This document shows positions 25,309 to 33,478 of a stretch of DNA of 43,566 nt, piece after piece. Made by a program: the position numbers and the translations under genes. Position 1 is the stretch's first letter; each line of letters starts with the position of its first letter. The DNA comes from Nitrospira sp. GTDB lineage: Bacteria > Nitrospirota > Nitrospiria > Nitrospirales > Nitrospiraceae. The notes beneath the pieces are model-generated. The model did not search any database. It was not told the origin of the DNA and worked only from the letters and a program-made list of their open reading frames with translations. The stretch spans positions 1 through 43,566 of the forward strand of contig JAOUMR010000018.1 of assembly GCA_029881435.1 (NCBI GenBank). The letters run 5' to 3'.

Positions 25309-25389
25309 ATGGATATGATGTGGTTGTTCGCAATCGTGATAGGTGGACTCCTCATCGGAGGGCTAGTTGTGTATAAGAAGAGTGCATAG
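25309..25389 (+). CDS. Micro-membrane protein, 26 aa
   Basis: AAAGGAGCCGTT runs into ATG at 25309, an excellent ribosome site, followed by a 26-codon frame ending in TAG. The product, MDMMWLFAIVIGGLLIGGLV followed by VYKKSA, is one transmembrane helix with a short basic tail. It resembles the 27-aa product encoded at 27245-27328 in length, Met-Asp start, helix position and the Tyr-x-Lys-Ser-[Ala/Val] ending. No family is recognised. Single-helix micro-proteins often modulate larger membrane complexes. Confidence 0.6.
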   Translation: MDMMWLFAIVIGGLLIGGLVVYKKSA

Positions 25390-25593
25390 CTTTAGTCGAG
25401 GTAGTTTCCGCTCCATTTCTCCACTGAGTGATCTTCTGTTGATGCGGAACCCGTTAAAGCGGAGAATCTGTTTCAGTGGAGTGAGATGCTCGATTTTTGC
25501 AAGCCCTGGGTGACTGCGATCTTGCTCGCCTCTTGGGAGGCGAGCAACGACTCGCCGAGTGGAAGGATCTCTGCCAGAAGTGATGGCCTTACC
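25390..25593. terminator. Intergenic region with a strong 11-bp hairpin at 25522-25547
   Basis: TTGCTCGCCTC (25522-25532), the loop TTGG, and GAGGCGAGCAA (25537-25547) form a perfect 11-bp stem without a T tract. A second, looser pair CTCCACTG (25419-25426) / CAGTGGAG (25474-25481) lies upstream. Together they could make a structured RNA, or end transcription of the micro-protein gene and of the opposing relic. Confidence 0.4.
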
Positions 25594-26058
25594 TCACGGC
25601 CAGGAGAAGTACGCACTCTGCTGAACCAGTTTTATTGAGACGCTTCCCTGGAGAAAACGGGCTCCTGCGCCCCGTCCTTTTGCTCCGGTTATTGTCATGT
25701 CCGGCTGTTCACAGTTTACCACCTTCATGGTCTCTTCTGCGGCTGGGCCTACACGCGGGAATTGTCCGACTCGATACCCAACTTTCTCGAGCTTGTCGGC
25801 ATCCTGTGCAAGCAATTTTTCCCCCGCTTCCATCACGACGATATAACGCAGAAGCGGCATGACGTGGACCAGTAGAATTATGATCGCCTCGGCGTCTGGC
25901 TTGAGCTTGAATTGCTTGGTCAGGAACTGAAACGCTTTCGTGGAGGATGGAGAGCCGTCCGTCGCAAACAGAATCCGCCGAATGGTTTGTGCCCGTTCCT
26001 TGATGATCAGGATGGGAGAGCCAGCACGAAGCCTTTCAAACCCTCTTCCGCCAATGCC
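25594..26058 (-). pseudogene. Remnant of a tandem universal stress protein (UspA)
   Basis: Reading the minus strand from about 26058, the frame gives the end of one Usp domain (GIGGRGFERLRAGSPILIIK) and then a full second domain: RRILFATDGSPSSTKAFQFL, ILLVHVMPLLRYIVVMEAGE, DMTITGAKGRGAGARFLQGS and VSIKLVQQSAYFSWP. The ATP-binding loop G-x2-G-x9-G-S/T is intact. There is no ATG, GTG or TTG in a sensible place upstream, and the first ATG (25860) would remove the first beta strands and the DGS nucleotide loop. The C-terminus also ends abruptly where the last strand should be. The first domain has been lost, so I call a decayed gene. Confidence 0.65.
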
Positions 26059-26171
26059 CTTGAAACAAAGAACCCAAAAATAAATGATTGGCGGGTAACT
26101 CGACTTTTTTGGTAGAGTGCGCCACTACTGCCTCGATACTCGTTTTATTAATTTCAAGAGGTATCCGAAGG

Positions 26172-27095
26172 ATGATGACAACAGCTGGATGTAGGCCGGC
26201 CTGCTTCGGGCAACGTGAATATGGTTTCGTTCTTGTCGTCATATTAATCGTGCTCTCCGGTTGCGCTGCTCAAAAAGCCGCAACCAGCCCACTCACCCCA
26301 AACATCGGACAGAACCCACAGCCTGTTCTTCTGGCTGATGCCGATCCAAGGACCATCTCGTCAGCTGCACCAGGCCACGACGCGTCTTCTGAAGAGCCTT
26401 TTGATCCGTTTTCCAAACCGGGTGAAGAGGGGGTCGAAGAGTACGATCCATGGGAGCCGCTTAATACCAAAGTATTTGAATTCAACCGGCAGCTTGATCG
26501 CTGGCTGCTGAAGCCTGCGGCCAAGGGTTATAACTTCATCGTCCCCAACATCGTCCAGGTGGGCATCAGCAACTTCTTCTACAATATTCGTGTCACGCCA
26601 CGCTTCATGAATAATCTTTTCCAGGGCAAGTTCAAAGGCGCGGGGATAGAAGCCGGTCGCTTCCTCATCAATACGACGGCCGGGGTGGGTGGATTCTTTG
26701 ATGTGGCCCAACACTTCCACCTGACCACGCCGGAAGAAGATACCGGACAGACACTCGGGTTTTATGGAGTCAAACCCGGCCCTTATATCATGGTGCCGTT
26801 TCTGGGACCGTATACCGCTCGAGATCTTGTCGGGTACGTTGGAGACTTCGCCCTGAATCCCGTCTATTGGTTGATGTTCCCGGTGATTGAGATTGATGCC
26901 ATTCCTTCAGTCATCCCCCATGCAAATAGGACGACGAGTTCTCTGATTCTCCTGACGGCGCGTGGAACGGAAATCGTGAACGATCGTTCCTTGAATTTGG
27001 AGAAGTTCCAGGGGGTGGAGGAGTCCACCCTGGATCTCTATGCGGCGGTCCGTAACGCTTACCTCCAAAAGCGAGCCAAGGCAATCCGAGAATAA
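26172..27095 (+). CDS. mlaA: MlaA/VacJ-family outer-membrane lipoprotein
   Basis: A 307-residue lipoprotein. A hydrophobic signal ends in the lipobox LSGC (Cys31), followed by a Pro/Ser/Asp-rich linker to ~85. The MlaA domain then starts with EEYDPWEPLNTKVFEFNRQL and continues with NFFYNIRVTPRFMNNLFQGK, RFLINTTAGVGGFFDVAQHF and EEDTGQTLGFYGVKPGPYIM to LVGYVGDFALNPVYW. These are the hallmark blocks of the ring-shaped protein that takes phospholipid from the outer leaflet of the outer membrane and passes it to periplasmic MlaC. The start at 26172 is preferred over 26088 because only then is the signal peptide at the N-terminus. mlaC lies about 12 kb away at 38987; no mlaE, mlaF or mlaD is in the window. 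Confidence 0.9.
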   Translation: MMTTAGCRPACFGQREYGFVLVVILIVLSGCAAQKAATSPLTPNIGQNPQPVLLADADPRTISSAAPGHDASSEEPFDPFSKPGEEGVEEYDPWEPLNTKVFEFNRQLDRWLLKPAAKGYNFIVPNIVQVGISNFFYNIRVTPRFMNNLFQGKFKGAGIEAGRFLINTTAGVGGFFDVAQHFHLTTPEEDTGQTLGFYGVKPGPYIMVPFLGPYTARDLVGYVGDFALNPVYWLMFPVIEIDAIPSVIPHANRTTSSLILLTARGTEIVNDRSLNLEKFQGVEESTLDLYAAVRNAYLQKRAKAIRE

Positions 27096-27244
27096 TTGAT
27101 CGACGTTCTTTGAGCTCTCACGTCGCTGTCTTGACGTGCGCGTGGTGTCTCCACAAAAGACGGCCCCGTTTTGGATGACCATCGAAGTTGGCTTGCCTTC
27201 CCCGCTGAGCCATGATCACACATTGCGGAGTGGTCGAGTGCCGT

Positions 27245-27328
27245 TTACACGCTCTTGTTGTAGATGATAATGCCAACAATGAAGATCACAAGCATCACGG
27301 CCGCAAACGTTAAGAAGGTACTATCCAT
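27245..27328 (-). CDS. Micro-membrane protein, 27 aa
   Basis: On the minus strand GGAG lies eight bases before ATG at 27328, and the frame runs 27 codons to TAA. The product, MDSTFLTFAAVMLVIFIVGI followed by IIYNKSV, is a single transmembrane helix with a short polar end. It matches the 26-aa product at 25309-25389 in size, Met-Asp start and the Tyr-x-Lys-Ser ending, so the two look like members of one micro-protein family, on opposite strands about 1.9 kb apart. Confidence 0.58.
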   Translation of the reverse strand: MDSTFLTFAAVMLVIFIVGIIIYNKSV

Positions 27329-27779
27329 AGTAGTTACTCCGTTCGCCTGGACCCGTTAGCAGCGAAATGGTACGCCACAGCACACATCCCAAGGATGAGA
27401 CCTATGGACAGCTCTTGCCTGAAGAAGACCGAAAAGGACGATACCCCAACCTCTGAAGTCAAACAACAACGCGTCTCCATGGACATTAGGAAACCAAGAT
27501 CTTCCAAAACTTATTCCGCAGAAAACATGCTGTCAAGTAACTTGGACGGAATGCCCAGGGCAAATTGTTCGGCGCAGAATATGAGGTGGCCGCAAGGTCA
27601 CTCCGGTCTTTATAGGTACACAAAGACCGATGACAGGATTATAGCGACGCCGTAACCGTGAGCAGTAGGCTCACCCGCCAGTGAAGCAATAAAGATGTGG
27701 AAAAAACAAGCCGCGCAAAATTATGAGGATTGCGTATCTTTGTCGAAACGAATCCGGCGGAAAACTGGGAAGAAAATTA
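27329..27779. other. Intergenic region with doubtful plus-strand ORFs
   Basis: Two plus-strand frames, 27395-27655 (86 residues, Lys/Ser-rich) and 27695-27883 (62 residues, very basic), lack recognised motifs. The second overlaps the minus-strand HTH-like gene. Neither is called. The region is AT-richer than its surroundings. Confidence 0.35.
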
Positions 27780-28040
27780 TTAGACAGCAGTCTGAACGCG
27801 ACCGTGTCTTGAAGAAACGTTGGAAAGCTCACATGCTGGTGGATAAGCCTGAACCGAGTAGGTCCGATCTGGGTCGAGCGTAACGCAAACCTTACCTGTC
27901 TTATCGAGGTAATCGATGGCCAAATATACTTGATTCCAGGTTAGGTCAGGACACAGCCCAACCACCTCTTCCATTGAACAGCGAGCCCCAAACTCCTCCA
28001 GTGCTCGATGAACATGGTCTATAATCGCTGAAACTTGCAT
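27780..28040 (-). CDS. Small winged-helix/HTH-like protein
   Basis: An 86-residue protein from ATG at 28040, with GGAAGG five bases upstream (the frame extends to 28055 with no advantage). The body MQVSAIIDHVHRALEEFGAR, then CSMEEVVGLCPDLTWNQVYL and AIDYLDKTGKVCVTLDPD, has the helix-turn-helix-wing order of a small winged-helix DNA-binding domain: three helices, then a two-strand wing ending RTYSVQAY. The last ~20 residues are polar. I do not recognise a named family. It lies 163 bp downstream of the response regulator on the same strand and might be cotranscribed with it. Confidence 0.65.
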   Translation of the reverse strand: MQVSAIIDHVHRALEEFGARCSMEEVVGLCPDLTWNQVYLAIDYLDKTGKVCVTLDPDRTYSVQAYPPACELSNVSSRHGRVQTAV

Positions 28041-28203
28041 GAGACCTTCCTGCACAATATATGATATGAACGAATGATATGAGTTCGTACGACGATTGTG
28101 AACTAGGAATGTCCCTAGTAAGCGGAAGGTATATTACTAGCGGTTTGAGGTCGTACTTAGTATAAGCTTCGGTCTCTATCAAGTACCTGGCTCAAGAGCA
28201 TCC

Positions 28204-28857
28204 CTACGTCGACACGCTCACGAGGCCCTCAGCAATTGCGTACTTGATTAGCTCGGCGGTGGAATGTAGATCGAGCTCGCCCATGATGCGAAACTTGTGG
28301 AATTCTACGGTCTTCACGGAAATATTGAGAATGGAGGCGATCGCCTTGGTGCTTTTTCCTTCCGCGACAAGCTGGAGCACCTCACGTTGCCGTTGCGTCA
28401 AAGACGACACCAACGGCTTGCTTGGCTGCCCATCTGGAGATTGGAGCGTCGCCGCCAACACATCCTTCGTGATCAGCGGAGTCATGTAGTGTTGACCCGT
28501 CATGACCGCCTGGATAGCTTGCTTGAGTTCCACCGCCGCTGAACGTTTGATCAGATAGCCTGCGGCCCCAGCCTTAAAGGCTTCGGTGGCATAGGTGGGA
28601 GTGGCATGCATAGTCAGAAAGATGAGCTTGCTTTCCGGCACCGACTTGGTCAACTGGCGTGCCGCATCCAGCCCGTTGAGCAGCGGCATAGAGATATCGA
28701 GCAATATGATATCTGGGCGTAGCTGCTCAGCCATATCGACCAGCGTACGCCCATCTTCCACCATCCCAACCACTTCGCCCTCAGCTTCGACCAGCTTCCG
28801 TAGCCCAGCCAGAACAATGGCGTGATCATCTGCCATCAAAATACGCGGCCGTTTCAT
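28204..28857 (-). CDS. NarL/FixJ-type response regulator
   Basis: A 217-residue two-domain regulator. The receiver has the acidic pocket D10-D11, the phosphoacceptor D54 (DIILLDISMP), the conserved Thr in LIFLTMHAT and Lys in GYLIKRSAAV. A linker leads to a LuxR-type HTH at ~150-210 (SLTQRQREVLQLVAEGKSTK, AIASILNISVKTVEFHKFRI), which binds DNA as a dimer. Its start overlaps the stop of the histidine-kinase gene by four bases, so kinase and regulator are coupled as one system. Target genes cannot be read from sequence. Confidence 0.93.
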   Translation of the reverse strand: MKRPRILMADDHAIVLAGLRKLVEAEGEVVGMVEDGRTLVDMAEQLRPDIILLDISMPLLNGLDAARQLTKSVPESKLIFLTMHATPTYATEAFKAGAAGYLIKRSAAVELKQAIQAVMTGQHYMTPLITKDVLAATLQSPDGQPSKPLVSSLTQRQREVLQLVAEGKSTKAIASILNISVKTVEFHKFRIMGELDLHSTAELIKYAIAEGLVSVST

Positions 28858-31800
28858 GTGACCTCCATCTCAAATGGCACCCAGGCACAGACCTTCGTCC
28901 CATGGGTCGGTCTCGATTGAATTCGGAAGAAACCATGCAAGCGCCGCAACCGTTCCTCCATACTGCTCAAGCCCAAGCCTTGTCCTTGGGTGCTCTGGTC
29001 ATCGAGATTAAATCCCTTTCCGTTATCAGTGACAGAGAGGCCGAGCCCTGTGGAAGACCCACGGAGCCGGACGGTCACCAGCGTTGCCTGCGCATGTTTC
29101 ACCACGTTCTGGACGCTCTCCTGCATCACCCGGAAGAGACAGGTGGCGTGATCGAGGGGGACGACAGTCGGAACCCCAAGAATCTTCAGACGGATCGGCA
29201 GGCCCGTGCGCCGGGAAACCTGCTGGACATGGTCTTCAACAGCGGGGCGCAGTCCGGCATGTTCCAAGAGCGACGGATGAAGACGGTACGCAAGGCTGTG
29301 CACATCATCAGAAACCTCTTCCAACCCTTGGCGCAAGGTTGTCAGCCCTTTCGCAAGTTCAGTGGGTGCGATGGAAGGATGGTTCTCGAACGACGCGACT
29401 TCCAGTACCAGCGCAGCCAGTCGCTGGCTCACATCGTCATGCAGGTCCCGAGCGATGCGTCGCCGCTCCTGTTCTTGCGCCGTCAGGAGCTTGGAGTTCA
29501 GCTCCTCCAGCTGCACCTGATGCTGATGCAGCTCCTGCTGGTTACGATGAAGCGCCTCTTCCGCCTGCTTGCGTTCGGTGATGTCGCGATTGGACTCCAG
29601 CGCGTATTCCGTACCGCCATAGGTAACCCGCACATGCCGACTCTCGACGATCAGCCGCCGACCATCCTTGGCCATGTGGGTAATCTCACCATACCACCGG
29701 CCTTCTTGCGCGAGGCAGGCCTCCATTTCTTTGATCGTTGTCGGAGGGCTCGTGTTGAGCAGCGTATGGCTGCTGCGCCCGATCACCTCCTCCGATCGCC
29801 ATCCGTAGAGCTCTTCTGCCCCGCGGTTCCAGTACACGATGCCGCCACCGATCTTCCACACAAAAATGGCATCGTGGGATTGATTCAGCAGGTCCGCTTG
29901 CTGTCGAAGCAACTCCTCCGCTTGCTTACGTTCTGTGATGTCGACCGCGACACCTCCGAACAGAACCGGAGCCCCTTTATGATCGACAATGGGGAATTTA
30001 CTGACAACGGCGTGCCGAATCTCTCCATGTTGGATGAACGACTCGACGGTGTGTAGCGGAACTCCACTTTCCCGCACTTTCCTATCGTGTAGCTCATACT
30101 CCTCCGCAACATCAACCGGCCACAATTCATAGGCAGTCTTTTCCTTCCAATCCAATCCTTTGAGGACAGATTCTTGGAAAAGTCGATTGACGTAGAGGTA
30201 TCGTCCTTGACCATCTTTGATCCACGCGAAGCCATGCAAATTATCCATGAAGGAAGCGAATTGACGCTCACTGAGCTTCAGTGCCTCCTCGGCTTGTTTG
30301 CGTTTCGTGATGTCGATCATCGCCCCCAAGGTTCGTGTGGGGCGACGCGCAGCTCCTTCGTTGTCGAATAACGTCCATGATCGCAAGCTCAGCCAGCCGA
30401 TACTGCCGTCAGGCCGCACCACACGGTGCTCCATCAAGTTCAGATCGTCACCTGCAGAATTATTGGTCAGCTTCATCGCTGTCACGACCGCTTCGCGATC
30501 ATCCGGGTGGATGAGCTTAATGTACCCCTCTACAGAGGCCGGTTCGCCCAATCCCACTCCATAGAGTTCTCTCATCACCGGTGACCAGTAGACGTTCCCA
30601 GTGCGATGGTCGTGATCAAAAATACCAAAGTTCGCCAGGCGAACGACCTGATCTGATCGCTCCTCGGTCTCATGGAGGACGCGCTGTGCCTCCACGCGAG
30701 CGGTCACATCTTCCGTGGCGATCACGATACCGCCGACTTCGTTCCCGCGATACCAGGGGCGAACATTCCAGCTGATCCACTGTACGGAGCCATCAGATCG
30801 GACGAACAGGTCCTCGTCTTCGCTGAGAATTTGTCCGGCCAGACCTCGGCGATGAACCTCCTTCCATCGAGCTGGAATATCGGGAAACAGGTCATAGTGG
30901 GACCGACCGATGACACAATCTCCTGTCAGCTGATACTCCTCCATCCAGCGACGGCTCGCCCCGAGATAACGCATGTCTCGGTCGAACATCGCGATGGCGG
31001 CAGGAGCATGCTCAATAAATAACCGCAAACGCTCCTCGCCTTCCCGCAGTGCTTCGCTCGCCCACTTCTGACTGGACACGTCGACTTGAAATCCGATGAG
31101 TTCGAGCGGCACACCAGCATCATCCCGAACCAGACGCACTTCATCACGAAGCCAGCGATAGGTCCCGTCCATATGAAGGAACCGGTACTCGCGTATGTTA
31201 CGACCGTGTTGAAAGGTTCTCGATAGGCCAGCCAGCACATACGCACGATCATCTGGATGAATATGATTGATCCAAAAATCCGAGTGGTCGGTGAAGTCCC
31301 GCGCACTGTACCCAAGCTGCTCCACCACGTTCTCACTGACGAATGTCGCGCCATAATCCCCGCTTGCCCTACAGGCGTAGAGCACCACCGGGGTGGACGT
31401 CAACAAGATTTGCTGTCTCGCCTGCACAGTTCTCAATGCCGCCGTGCGTTCTTCGACGCGCTGTTCGAGTGTCTCGTTGAACCGGCGAAGTGCGTCTTCC
31501 GCCTGCTTACGCTCCGTGATGTCATTGCCAATTGTGAGCATGCAGGGCTTCCCGTTGAGCTTGATTAAGTTCGTGGCAACGAGGAACTTCCGGAGTTCTC
31601 CGTTCCGCATCCGCATGGATACTTCAAGATTCCTGACCGCTCCTTCTGAACGAAGTCGATCGATCAATCTCGCACGCTCCTGGGGATCAGGCCAGATCCC
31701 CAACATCAACGTGGTCTTTCCGATGACTTCGTCCCGCTTAAAGCCGAAGATCTCTAGGCATGCGTCGTTGATCTCGAGACAGAGCCCGGTCTCGAGGTCC

Positions 31801-31958
31801 GTGATACCGATCGGGTGAGGACTCAGGCGGAAGGCTTCGGCAAAGAAGTCGTCCGTTGCCGATTGGACGGCGTTTTCTTGCCGATCTCCTGCGTGAAGTG
31901 CGGGTGAAAGCGGTCGTGCCCTCACCCAACGCGTTTTCTTGGCGGCTTTGGGTGCCAT
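28854..31958 (-). CDS. Soluble multi-PAS sensor histidine kinase (HisKA_3 / NarL-type partner)
   Basis: A 1034-residue cytoplasmic kinase with no transmembrane segment. Six PAS/PAC units can be counted from repeated ends such as DITERKQAEDAL, DVSSQKWASEAL, DVTARVEAQRVL, DITKRKQAEEAL, DITERKQAEELL and DITERKQAEEAL. The first begins near residue 34 (FFAEAFRLSPHPIGITDLET). A coiled-coil stretch leads to the HisKA_3 dimerisation helix with phosphoacceptor His840 (ARDLHDDVSQRL). The HATPase follows with N-box QESVQNVVKHA, G1 DNGKGF and G2 GQGLGLSSMEERL. Ligands of the PAS domains are unknown; no obvious haem or flavin motif is visible. Acts on the overlapping NarL-type regulator. Confidence 0.92.
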   Translation of the reverse strand: MAPKAAKKTRWVRARPLSPALHAGDRQENAVQSATDDFFAEAFRLSPHPIGITDLETGLCLEINDACLEIFGFKRDEVIGKTTLMLGIWPDPQERARLIDRLRSEGAVRNLEVSMRMRNGELRKFLVATNLIKLNGKPCMLTIGNDITERKQAEDALRRFNETLEQRVEERTAALRTVQARQQILLTSTPVVLYACRASGDYGATFVSENVVEQLGYSARDFTDHSDFWINHIHPDDRAYVLAGLSRTFQHGRNIREYRFLHMDGTYRWLRDEVRLVRDDAGVPLELIGFQVDVSSQKWASEALREGEERLRLFIEHAPAAIAMFDRDMRYLGASRRWMEEYQLTGDCVIGRSHYDLFPDIPARWKEVHRRGLAGQILSEDEDLFVRSDGSVQWISWNVRPWYRGNEVGGIVIATEDVTARVEAQRVLHETEERSDQVVRLANFGIFDHDHRTGNVYWSPVMRELYGVGLGEPASVEGYIKLIHPDDREAVVTAMKLTNNSAGDDLNLMEHRVVRPDGSIGWLSLRSWTLFDNEGAARRPTRTLGAMIDITKRKQAEEALKLSERQFASFMDNLHGFAWIKDGQGRYLYVNRLFQESVLKGLDWKEKTAYELWPVDVAEEYELHDRKVRESGVPLHTVESFIQHGEIRHAVVSKFPIVDHKGAPVLFGGVAVDITERKQAEELLRQQADLLNQSHDAIFVWKIGGGIVYWNRGAEELYGWRSEEVIGRSSHTLLNTSPPTTIKEMEACLAQEGRWYGEITHMAKDGRRLIVESRHVRVTYGGTEYALESNRDITERKQAEEALHRNQQELHQHQVQLEELNSKLLTAQEQERRRIARDLHDDVSQRLAALVLEVASFENHPSIAPTELAKGLTTLRQGLEEVSDDVHSLAYRLHPSLLEHAGLRPAVEDHVQQVSRRTGLPIRLKILGVPTVVPLDHATCLFRVMQESVQNVVKHAQATLVTVRLRGSSTGLGLSVTDNGKGFNLDDQSTQGQGLGLSSMEERLRRLHGFFRIQSRPTHGTKVCAWVPFEMEVT

Positions 31959-31967
31959 GGCGAGAAG

Positions 31968-32309
31968 TTGATTCTAGTCTACTTAGGTAGACCCCGCAAG
32001 CCAAAATTCCCCGCAAGGACATATTTTCTGCACATGATGAATTTTGGCGAATGCTTGCCGCTTCGTCGTGTTGTCAGAACCGAAGCCCTGGAAAGAGGAG
32101 CCCGCGGCCACGTGGATTGCATGGAAGTCGTGCAAGGCAGGGCCCATGCCAGCGCGATCCCCATCGTGCGGGTGTTTCACCCGGAAGCCAAAGTCACCCA
32201 CGAAGCCGCCATCGGCAGTGTGGACAAGAAAGAATTAGAAACCTTGATGGCGCGTGGGCTCTCACCGGAGCAGGCAGTAGAGATGATCGTGAGCGGGATT
32301 CTTCGCTGA
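31968..32309 (+). pseudogene. C-terminal remnant of a SufB/SufD-family Fe-S assembly gene
   Basis: From about 32100 to the stop at 32309 the frame encodes GARGHVDCMEVVQGRAHASA, then IPIVRVFHPEAKVTHEAAIG and SVDKKELETLMARGLSPEQA, ending VEMIVSGILR. This is the C-terminal end of the SufB/SufD fold, with the conserved HEA-IG and D-K-x-L-x2-LM-x-RGL blocks. About 70 residues remain of a family normally 300-450 long. Upstream, the possible starts (ATG 32034, TTG 31968) add ~25-45 unrelated residues and have no ribosome site. The rest of the gene is absent; the histidine-kinase gene (minus) begins at once on the left. A truncated relic is likelier than a mini-protein. Confidence 0.7.
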
Positions 32310-32371
32310 CAGGTCGTCTCGCTTAACGCCTTGATCCCATGGCCGACGCAGAATACTTCGATCATGTCCGA

Positions 32372-33478
32372 TCACGAATCGGTGCGGACACGGAATCGCG
32401 GTTCCAGCGCCTTCAGGTTTTCCATGATGCCGGTATACTCCAGTTCCGCCATGGGCAGCATCGCAGCCCCAAAGAACCCCTGGCGTCGCATGCCGATAGC
32501 TTTATCGGAAACGGTGTCCCGCACTCGGCTCCAGAACGGATGGGCAAACGCGTCCGCCGGTTCGGTAAACCGTCCTTCGTGCATGGCGAACGCGGCACAG
32601 GTGATCACCGGAGGGCCATCGAAGTAGCTGATCCCCGACTGAAGCGGGACCGGCATCAAGGGCATCTGGTGAGAGCCACGCATACCACCTGCCACATACG
32701 CACCGACTGCATAGGGCGCTAAGACCTCGCCCGTCGCCGGAAAATCCTTCTGTACCCGCACCAGCATCACCGGGTCGTCCTTGCCGGTGTACTTCCCGGC
32801 AATGTTATGCAACCGTGAGGTGGATGCCACCACCGCTTGGTCGCCGCTGGCGACGGACCAAACCGATTCCACGACGTAACGTTCGGTGTCCCGCAACAGC
32901 GCGGCAATCTTGTACAATTCTTTCGGGGCATCGAGCTCGATGAGCTTGTCACCTTCCGTATGGTTCACGTCCATGATGACGAAGCGAAAACCTTGTGCCA
33001 TGTTGGGCGCCAGTATCAAACCTGGTGTGTTCATGGGGTCGGCGAAGGCCAGATAGAGCGGGAGATTAAAAGCACCGGGATCGGTCTTGTCAGCCGCGAA
33101 GAACAAAAAGGGCTCATTCGGCCGCTCGTTGAATTCCATCTCCGCCACGGCCGGTCCCATCCCCCGCACGTTGCCTGAAAAGGCGTCTTTCAACAAATCC
33201 TGACCGGCACCGTACAGCCCCTGCTGTTTGGCCACTGCTGTCCCGGCGAGGAAGGCATCCCACGCCAGTTTATGGACGGCTTCGTGTCCCACGCCATGCC
33301 TGTGACTCATCAGGATCGCGATATCGTCACCGGTACTACTGATGTAATGGTCGATCAACAGCGAGGAGCCCTGCTTGGCAACATGACTCCGCACGCTTTC
33401 CAGCACTTGCCGCGATGGACAGATATGGCCGCCAATGGAACCGATATCGGCTTTGATGATGCTGAGGGTGACTTTCAT
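32372..33478 (-). CDS. fbp: Class V fructose-1,6-bisphosphate aldolase/phosphatase
   Basis: A 368-residue bifunctional enzyme of gluconeogenesis that condenses dihydroxyacetone phosphate with glyceraldehyde-3-phosphate and removes the 1-phosphate. The start at 33478 has AGAGGAG eight bases upstream; a longer frame to 33820 has no homology. It begins MKVTLSIIKADIGSIGGH, has metal-binding acidic clusters (ISSTGDDIAI, FNLPLYLAFADPMNTPG, VIMDVNHTEGDK), and the aldolase pair Tyr230 and Lys233 in GKYTGKDDP, where Lys forms the Schiff base. The C-terminal block is GISYFDGPPVITCAAFAMHE. Typical of archaea and deep-branching or autotrophic bacteria, and consistent with a Nitrospira-like autotroph. A minus-strand sigma-54-like element lies about 58 bp upstream. 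Confidence 0.93.
   Translation of the reverse strand: MKVTLSIIKADIGSIGGHICPSRQVLESVRSHVAKQGSSLLIDHYISSTGDDIAILMSHRHGVGHEAVHKLAWDAFLAGTAVAKQQGLYGAGQDLLKDAFSGNVRGMGPAVAEMEFNERPNEPFLFFAADKTDPGAFNLPLYLAFADPMNTPGLILAPNMAQGFRFVIMDVNHTEGDKLIELDAPKELYKIAALLRDTERYVVESVWSVASGDQAVVASTSRLHNIAGKYTGKDDPVMLVRVQKDFPATGEVLAPYAVGAYVAGGMRGSHQMPLMPVPLQSGISYFDGPPVITCAAFAMHEGRFTEPADAFAHPFWSRVRDTVSDKAIGMRRQGFFGAAMLPMAELEYTGIMENLKALEPRFRVRTDS

Noticed and set aside
28902-30056. Plus-strand frame of 384 codons
   Set aside because: Shadow of the PAS histidine kinase; the opposite strand has clear PAS, HisKA and ATPase motifs.
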